A stretch of 64,000 bases of DNA from Betaproteobacteria bacterium (GTDB lineage Bacteria > Pseudomonadota > Gammaproteobacteria > Burkholderiales > SG8-39): positions 1 through 64,000 of the forward strand of contig JACPYS010000008.1 in the NCBI GenBank assembly GCA_016195915.1, given 5' to 3'. Positions 59,257 to 64,000 of this stretch are shown here, piece after piece (position 1 is the first letter of the stretch; every line of letters begins with the position of its first letter). The position numbers were made by a program, and so were the translations under genes. Below the pieces are notes generated by a model. It did no database searches. It had not been told where the DNA came from and was given only the letters and a program-made list of their open reading frames with translations.

Positions 59257-60300
59257 TTAGCTGAACTTGTCGTAGCGGATGTTGTCCGCCGTGAGCTTCG
59301 CCTCGAGCAGTAGCACGCGCAGGGCAGCGTCCACCGCGGGCGGCGGGCCGGCAACGTACGCGCGCAGGCCCTGGTAGTTGCCCGCCATCGCCTGCTTCGC
59401 CACTTCGTGCACGAGTCCGCGCGCGAAGGCAAGCGCGGGCCAGTCGTTTGCCGCGGACCCCGGCACATCCTCATCCGAGAGCGCCACGGTAATCGCGAGT
59501 TTTCCGGGAAAATGCCCGCGAAAAGCCGACAGCTCGCGCAGGTAAAACGCGTCACGCATGGTACGCACGCCGAAAAACAGCCATCCCTGATGCTGCTCGA
59601 AGTAGCGTTCCTGCACGGCGCGCTGCAGGATCGACATCATGCCCGCGACGCCCGATCCGCCGGCGATGCACAGGATATTCTTGCCCAGGTCGGGGTAGAA
59701 GGTCGCCTTTCCGAGAGGGCCGAACAGCTCGAGGCGGGCACCGTCGCGGCCGGCCGAGAACAGCCACTCGGAGATTCCGCCGTCGGTCTTTTTCTTCACC
59801 AGGAAATCCAGCTGCCGCGTGTCCCGTTCGAAATTGACCATCGAATACGCGCGGTAACCTTCGACGCCGGGCGCAGCCACGACGACAAACTGCCCCGCGT
59901 CGAAGTCGCACGGCTGGTCGAGCTCGACGCTGAACGACATCACGTCGTGCGTCAACATCGCGGCCTGGCGCAGCGTCCCGGCGCAGGCCGCCGGGACGCA
60001 GGCGCCCGGGTCCGCCGCGTACACGAACTTCGCCACCTCCAGCGTGACGTCCTCCTCGGCGGCGCACTGGCACATCAGGAATTCGCCCTGCTCGGGTTTG
60101 ACATATTTCCTTCCCGGCGCCTGCGGCCAGCCGTCACGCAGCCGGCCCGTAACGGCCTTCGCCTTGCAGGTCCCGCAGGTGCCGGTGCCGCATTCGTAAG
60201 GCAGGTCGATGCCGGCACGCAGGCCCGCATACAGCAGCTTTTCTCCGGGCGCGGCGTCGAACTGATAGCCGCGGTTGCGCGCGTTGACCTGGACTCGCAT
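59257..60300 (-). CDS. Oxygenase NAD(P)H reductase: [2Fe-2S] ferredoxin + FAD/NAD domains
   Basis: 347 aa. N-terminal plant-type ferredoxin domain with the cluster cysteines in CGTGTCGTC and a fourth in FLMCQC, then an FAD-binding barrel (YRAYSMVNF is the RxYS FAD motif), and an NAD(P) domain (CIAGGSGVAGMMS, AYVAGPPPAVD). Cytoplasmic electron supplier for the Rieske oxygenase. Its start codon touches the beta-subunit stop, so the two are translationally coupled. Confidence 0.92.
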   Translation of the reverse strand: MRVQVNARNRGYQFDAAPGEKLLYAGLRAGIDLPYECGTGTCGTCKAKAVTGRLRDGWPQAPGRKYVKPEQGEFLMCQCAAEEDVTLEVAKFVYAADPGACVPAACAGTLRQAAMLTHDVMSFSVELDQPCDFDAGQFVVVAAPGVEGYRAYSMVNFERDTRQLDFLVKKKTDGGISEWLFSAGRDGARLELFGPLGKATFYPDLGKNILCIAGGSGVAGMMSILQRAVQERYFEQHQGWLFFGVRTMRDAFYLRELSAFRGHFPGKLAITVALSDEDVPGSAANDWPALAFARGLVHEVAKQAMAGNYQGLRAYVAGPPPAVDAALRVLLLEAKLTADNIRYDKFS

Positions 60301-60771
60301 CTAGAACGGGACGTGATAGCCGTAGCCGAGCAGGCGCGTCTCGAGCCGCACAACGCGCCTGGCGAGCTTGGCCGCGGAGTCGGTTAGTTTCACCGTATCG
60401 TGAAAGCGGCCGACTGCGAACAACTCGGTGGCGCCACCGTCGAGCAGGGTGCGAAACACCTGGATTGCCGAAACGACGTTCGCCTCGCTCGTTGCCTCGT
60501 CCACCTCCACCGTATAGACGGTTGCGTGCCGGGTGATCGGCGAGTGGTCGCTGTTGTGGCGCGGCAGGTTGGTGAACAGCGTGACCATTCCCTGTTTGTC
60601 GTGATCGAGCCAGACCATGTCCTTGCGGATCTCCGGGCTGAACGTGGCGATCGTGTAGTGGAACTGCTCGTCGCACAGATCGAGAAAGGACTTCCAGTCC
60701 TTCGCGTCGAGCGCAAGGCAGCTGCGATAGACGAGTTCCTCGATCTGGTACCGGCGTTCTGTCTTCACCAT
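60301..60771 (-). CDS. Rieske oxygenase small (beta) subunit
   Basis: 156 aa, NTF2/SnoaL-like beta subunit of ring-hydroxylating or related Rieske oxygenases (RYQIEELVYRSCLALDAKDW at the start, RVVRLETRLLGYGYHVPF at the end). Shorter than typical aromatic dioxygenase beta subunits (~170-190 aa). Structural partner of the alpha subunit, from which it is separated by 15 nt. Confidence 0.85.
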   Translation of the reverse strand: MVKTERRYQIEELVYRSCLALDAKDWKSFLDLCDEQFHYTIATFSPEIRKDMVWLDHDKQGMVTLFTNLPRHNSDHSPITRHATVYTVEVDEATSEANVVSAIQVFRTLLDGGATELFAVGRFHDTVKLTDSAAKLARRVVRLETRLLGYGYHVPF

Positions 60772-60786
60772 GCTGCGGCTCCCGGC

Positions 60787-62004
60787 TCAGGCAGCAGCGC
60801 GTACCGGCTCGGGCTTGCCCTCGCGGTATGGGTCGTAGGCCGGGCGCTCCATGCGCCGCGACCACTCGGCGTAGAAATGCCGCATTCCCACTTCGTCGTG
60901 GATGGTGCCGCCCTCCTCGCGGCCCTGGATCACCCAGCGGCTGTCGGTGCCGTCGCGCATTGCGCGTCCCTGGCCGTGCACAGCGAGCAGGTCCTCGTGC
61001 AGGTTCCGGCCGAACGGCCCCCAGATCATGTTGTGGTCGAAAATGCGCTGCCGGCGCTCCTCGACGGTGTCGCGCTTGAGGCCGAGCCCGCGGAACTCGA
61101 TGATCACCTCGTTCGGCCCGAGCGGGATCGCGGTATCGATGCGCAGAACGGACGTGCGCAGGTTGTAGGTCATGCCCGGAAACAGGTCCACCATGTACCA
61201 GCCGCCGGGCGCCAGGCCCGGCCAGCCCACCGCCCGGTCCTTCGAGCCCTCGTACTTGTCGTAGCGGATCTCCATCGAGCCGACGGTCGCGTGGCCATTC
61301 GGAAACCCCGTGTAGCGCCGGTCGAAATAGCCGGGCTGCATCATCCCCGTAATGCGGTTGAAGTAGTGAAGGAAGTCGTGGTAGAACTCGCTGTTGGTGT
61401 CGTGCCAGAGCTTGAAGTTGGTGCGCACGTGGGCCTTGTGGAAATGGAACACCTCCATCGGCTCCCGCATGAACGGCTCGAGGATGTCCATTGCCCCGCC
61501 GACGAACGCACCCAGGCTCGCCGCGTTGTCGTCGAGGTTGACCCATACGAAGCCGCCGCAGCCGACCTCGCACTTCACCTCGCGCATCGACGCGTCTTGC
61601 TTGCAGAAGCGGTTCTGGTAGCCCTGATCGGCGCGCGAGATATCCACGCAGTTGCCGCGGGTGTCGAACGACCATTGGTGGAAGATGCAGGTCATGCGCT
61701 TCGCATTCCCCGCGGGGTCGTACAGGATCGTGTTGCCGCGATGCGGGCAGATGTTGTAGAACGCGCGCACTTTCGAGTCATCGCCACGCACGACGATCAG
61801 CGGCACGCCCGTAGGATGGTTGAACAGACGGTAGTCGAACGGGCCCTGGATCTCCGACTCGTGACAGGCAATGATCCACGAGGGCTTGAAGATCTTCTCC
61901 CGTTCTTCCGCAAAGATCGCCGCGTCGGCGTAGATGCGTGAGTCAACGTAGTGAGTCTGCGGAAAGCCGGGATTTTCCGACCACTGCGCCGCATTCTTGG
62001 ACAT
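60787..62004 (-). CDS. Rieske oxygenase large (alpha) subunit
   Basis: 405 aa from ATG 62004 (AGGAG with 9-nt spacing; ATG 62010 is too close to the ribosome site). Rieske motif CPHR...CIFHQWSF (C86/H88, C106/H109; 17 residues between). Mononuclear iron site NSEFYHDFLH (H209, H213) and a later acidic NLHED. Non-heme Fe(II) mono- or dioxygenase. First gene of an ~11-gene operon with its own reductase, ferredoxin and importer. Substrate not evident: aromatic acid or sulfonate. Confidence 0.92.
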   Translation of the reverse strand: MSKNAAQWSENPGFPQTHYVDSRIYADAAIFAEEREKIFKPSWIIACHESEIQGPFDYRLFNHPTGVPLIVVRGDDSKVRAFYNICPHRGNTILYDPAGNAKRMTCIFHQWSFDTRGNCVDISRADQGYQNRFCKQDASMREVKCEVGCGGFVWVNLDDNAASLGAFVGGAMDILEPFMREPMEVFHFHKAHVRTNFKLWHDTNSEFYHDFLHYFNRITGMMQPGYFDRRYTGFPNGHATVGSMEIRYDKYEGSKDRAVGWPGLAPGGWYMVDLFPGMTYNLRTSVLRIDTAIPLGPNEVIIEFRGLGLKRDTVEERRQRIFDHNMIWGPFGRNLHEDLLAVHGQGRAMRDGTDSRWVIQGREEGGTIHDEVGMRHFYAEWSRRMERPAYDPYREGKPEPVRAAA

Positions 62005-62041
62005 CTGCATCTTCTCCTCGGTGGGAAACACTCAAACGCTC

Positions 62042-62056
62042 GCAGATTCTGTGCCA
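62042..62056 (-). promoter_or_regulatory. Candidate sigma-54 promoter of the oxygenase operon
   Basis: On the minus strand TGGCACAGAATCTGC: a perfect TGGCAC -24 element, the required GG-N10-GC spacing, and a -12 element CTGC (consensus TTGC). It lies 38 nt upstream of the alpha-subunit ATG. The rest of 62005-62215 shows no gene. Confidence 0.55.
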
Positions 62057-62215
62057 GTACTCGAGCTGCGGCAAGTTCCTGGCGCAAAAGGCATTCCAGA
62101 ATGCGAGCGGCGCTCGCAGCATGCGCGCGTTTCGCCAGGAAACGATCCAGGCGCATCCCGAGCGCACCAAGGCGAAGCGCGGCCCGGCGTCCCGGCCGCC
62201 ATGCCTCGGGATCGA

Positions 62216-62866
62216 CTACTTGCAGTTCGTCATGCAGCGCGCGGCGTTGGTATCCGGCCGGTCATCGACCAAGAAGCCGTTGCGATTCGGCATCATCACA
62301 CGGGTGATCGAGTTTGCATCGAGCGTCGCGTCCGCAGGGATCAGGCCGTTGAGGTGAAGCAGGTACGCCGACAGCCCGTAAACGTCGTTCGCACTCAATG
62401 ACTGCGGGCGGTCCATCGGCATCGCGCGGCGGATGTAGTCGAACAGGATCGGCGCGTACGGATACATGCTCCCCGGGGTAAGCACGCGCGGCCCTTTGAC
62501 GAACGAGCCGACCCCTCCGACCATCGTGCCGTACACCGACCCGCCCTTCGCATCCTCGCCGTGACATGCGAGGCACTTTGCGTCGTAGAGCTTCTTTCCC
62601 TCGGCGACCGTGCCGCGCCCCGCCGGCAGACCCTGCCCGTCGGGCGCGCGAATATCGATGTTCCAGGCGAGGAGTTCGTTTTCGCTGATCGGCTGACCGA
62701 AACGCGGCTTGTCGGGAAGCGGCTGGACCGCGTGCGGTCCGCTGGTCCCGAGCGGAATGCCGGTCGAGGACTTCGCCGCCATGCCGCCGCCCGTGCCCGC
62801 GCAGCCCCACGATACGAGCGCGGCGAGCGTCGAAGCAGCGAGCAACCTAAGCTTGGCCGATGGCAT
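62216..62866 (-). CDS. Mono-heme cytochrome c, SoxD/SorB-like partner of the sulfite dehydrogenase
   Basis: 216 aa with an N-terminal signal sequence (about 1-24; a Cys at 22 hints at a lipoprotein but the lipobox is weak). Class I cytochrome c domain with CLACH (98-102). It ends in a Cys-containing tail (DTNAARCMTNC), as in SoxD-type cytochromes. Its start overlaps the end of the molybdoenzyme gene by 20 nt, marking it as the periplasmic electron acceptor of that enzyme. Confidence 0.85.
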   Translation of the reverse strand: MPSAKLRLLAASTLAALVSWGCAGTGGGMAAKSSTGIPLGTSGPHAVQPLPDKPRFGQPISENELLAWNIDIRAPDGQGLPAGRGTVAEGKKLYDAKCLACHGEDAKGGSVYGTMVGGVGSFVKGPRVLTPGSMYPYAPILFDYIRRAMPMDRPQSLSANDVYGLSAYLLHLNGLIPADATLDANSITRVMMPNRNGFLVDDRPDTNAARCMTNCK

Positions 62867-64000
62867 TTCTCACCTCCCCTTTTTCGTTGACCGACCAGGG
62901 CTGAATTGCGTTGTGGTGCTGCACGAAACCCATGATCGCCCGTGACTTCTTTACGTCCTCGACCGAGGGCTGCACATAGCCCGTGCTGTCGACGGCCCGG
63001 CTCATGAGAACCGCAGGAGCACCGTCCCAGTTCCAGCCGATCTTGAAGCGCGTCAGCGACTTGTCCATGACCGGCCCTTCCACCACCGCCTCGCGCCAGT
63101 TCCTGCCGCCGTCGAACGATACGTCCACCGCGCGGATCTTGCCCACGCCCGACCAGGCCAGTCCCGTCACCTCATGGAATCCGCGCCCCTTGAGCTGCTG
63201 CCCGCCGGAAGGCGAGGTGATCACGGATTTGCATTCCATCACCATGCTGAACTGCCGCCACTTTCCTTCCGGCATCGGATCGGTATAGCGCGCTGTTTCG
63301 CTGCGGAAGTGCCAGGGTTGGTCGCCCACCTTGATGCGCCGCAGCCACTTCACGCTGACATTGCCTTCCCAGCCGGGGATCACCGCGCGCACCGGGTAGC
63401 CGTTTTCGGGACGCAGAGCCTCGCCGTTCATGGCATAGGCAATCAATGAGTCGTCCAGCACCTTTTCCATCGGGACCGATCGGGTGTGGCCCGCACCATC
63501 CGCGCCTTCCAGCAGGACCCAGGTCCCGCGGGGATCGATGCCGGCTTCCTCCATGAGGGTCGAGAGCGGAACACCGGTCCACAGCACGCCCGACAACAGC
63601 CCGTGCGTCTGCTGCACCGTGACCGAAGCGGGCTTGAGCCAGTCCGTGAGGCCGTTTCCCGAACACTCGTGGAAATGAAAACGCGACACCGACGGGTAGC
63701 GCATCAGATCGTCCACCGTGAACTGCAGCGGCTGCCGCACCATGCCATGGATCGCGAGGCGATGGGTTTTCGGATCGATATCCGGAGTGCCTGCGTGGTG
63801 ACGCTCGAAAACAAGCCCGTTCGGCGTGATGATGCCAGGCTGGTGCTGCAGCGGCGTCATGCTCCAGTCCGACCAGTTCTGGCGGTTCTTGAGCACGTCG
63901 GTGCGGCGCCGCGCCACATGCGCCTCGAATTTCGAAGGCATGCCGTACATTGCCTCGGGAATCGGACGCCCCATCTCCCGCGCCGCGGGCGGAATCTCGA
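62847..64000 (-). CDS. SoxC/SorA-like molybdenum sulfite dehydrogenase (5' end outside window)
   Basis: At least 384 aa; the frame is open past 63974 to the window edge and reads the expected SoxC-like sequence, so the start is missing. Sulfite-oxidase fold: molybdopterin-binding domain with the Mo-ligand Cys in FHFHECSGNG, then the dimerisation domain (SPSGGQQLKGRGFHEVTGLA, VDVSFDGGRNW). Oxidises sulfite (or sulfur in the Sox complex) in the periplasm, passing electrons to the overlapping cytochrome c. Upstream of the oxygenase/importer operon, so it could dispose of sulfite released from an organosulfonate. Confidence 0.85.
   Translation of the reverse strand, partial: EIPPAAREMGRPIPEAMYGMPSKFEAHVARRRTDVLKNRQNWSDWSMTPLQHQPGIITPNGLVFERHHAGTPDIDPKTHRLAIHGMVRQPLQFTVDDLMRYPSVSRFHFHECSGNGLTDWLKPASVTVQQTHGLLSGVLWTGVPLSTLMEEAGIDPRGTWVLLEGADGAGHTRSVPMEKVLDDSLIAYAMNGEALRPENGYPVRAVIPGWEGNVSVKWLRRIKVGDQPWHFRSETARYTDPMPEGKWRQFSMVMECKSVITSPSGGQQLKGRGFHEVTGLAWSGVGKIRAVDVSFDGGRNWREAVVEGPVMDKSLTRFKIGWNWDGAPAVLMSRAVDSTGYVQPSVEDVKKSRAIMGFVQHHNAIQPWSVNEKGEVRNAIGQA

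Noticed and set aside
60787-62004. Direct assignment of the oxygenase as methanesulfonate monooxygenase (msmA)
   Set aside because: Rieske motif spacing is the ordinary 17 residues and I cannot run a comparison, so only a hypothesis is kept.

Overview
The window is high-GC DNA with the dense, overlapping operons of a betaproteobacterium (Burkholderiales/Rhodocyclales-like). It carries a tripartite tricarboxylate (Bug-type) transporter, an oxalyl-CoA pathway, a PilB-like ATPase, sigma-54 signalling and Rieske oxygenase systems. No rRNA, complete tRNA, transposase, integrase or CRISPR array is visible. Position 1 looks like a contig end: bases 1-141 are an exact copy of 17242-17382, a length equal to a common assembler k-mer, and both genes meeting at 17382/17383 lose their natural ends there.

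Region 1 (1-17382) is a glycosylation island. Five paralogous TPR proteins with OGT/SPINDLY-type (GT41) catalytic domains surround a sugar O-methyltransferase, an acetolactate-synthase-like ThDP enzyme, an NAD-dependent epimerase/reductase, and a DegT-fold enzyme whose PLP lysine position is histidine, as in RfbH/ColD sugar 3-dehydratases. The last three enzymes resemble the yersiniose (branched-chain deoxysugar) logic. The island may therefore make an unusual sugar and attach it to protein.

Region 2 (17383-27787, all minus strand) is one signalling operon: small membrane protein, PP2C phosphatase, FHA protein, CHASE2-class III cyclase, class II cyclic-nucleotide phosphodiesterase, cNMP-binding/rhodanese protein, GAF-PilB ATPase and GAF-HD-GYP protein.

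Region 3 (28145-43449) is an oxalate and C1 island: formyltransferase-like protein, formyl-CoA:oxalate CoA-transferase, oxalyl-CoA decarboxylase, a Crp/Fnr regulator, TctCBA, a P2A Ca2+-type ATPase, UspA, a TerC-family protein, formate-THF ligase and an MFS carrier. Three copies of TTGAC-N4-GTCAA lie upstream of oxc, tctC and fhs, each exactly 23 nt before a -10-like hexamer. The regulator carries an Fnr-type ExxSR recognition helix, so a small local regulon is likely.

Region 4 (43446-49332) is a histidine kinase and NtrC-class regulator pair followed by a good sigma-54 promoter. That promoter drives a PanB-like protein, a cNMP-binding-domain protein, a TauE/SafE exporter and a GcvT-like protein. 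The region ends in the 3' half of a tRNA gene, a possible integration scar.

Region 5 (49333-52962) has a visibly different base composition and holds a secreted alpha/beta hydrolase and two tandemly duplicated ABC substrate-binding proteins.

Region 6 (52963-64000, minus) is a Rieske oxygenase operon with an SsuABC/NrtABC-type importer, preceded by a cytochrome c and a molybdenum sulfite-dehydrogenase-like protein. Its permease and its Rieske ferredoxin each carry a fused cNMP-binding-like domain of the same unusual type (FGW in place of FGE) as the stand-alone protein in region 4.
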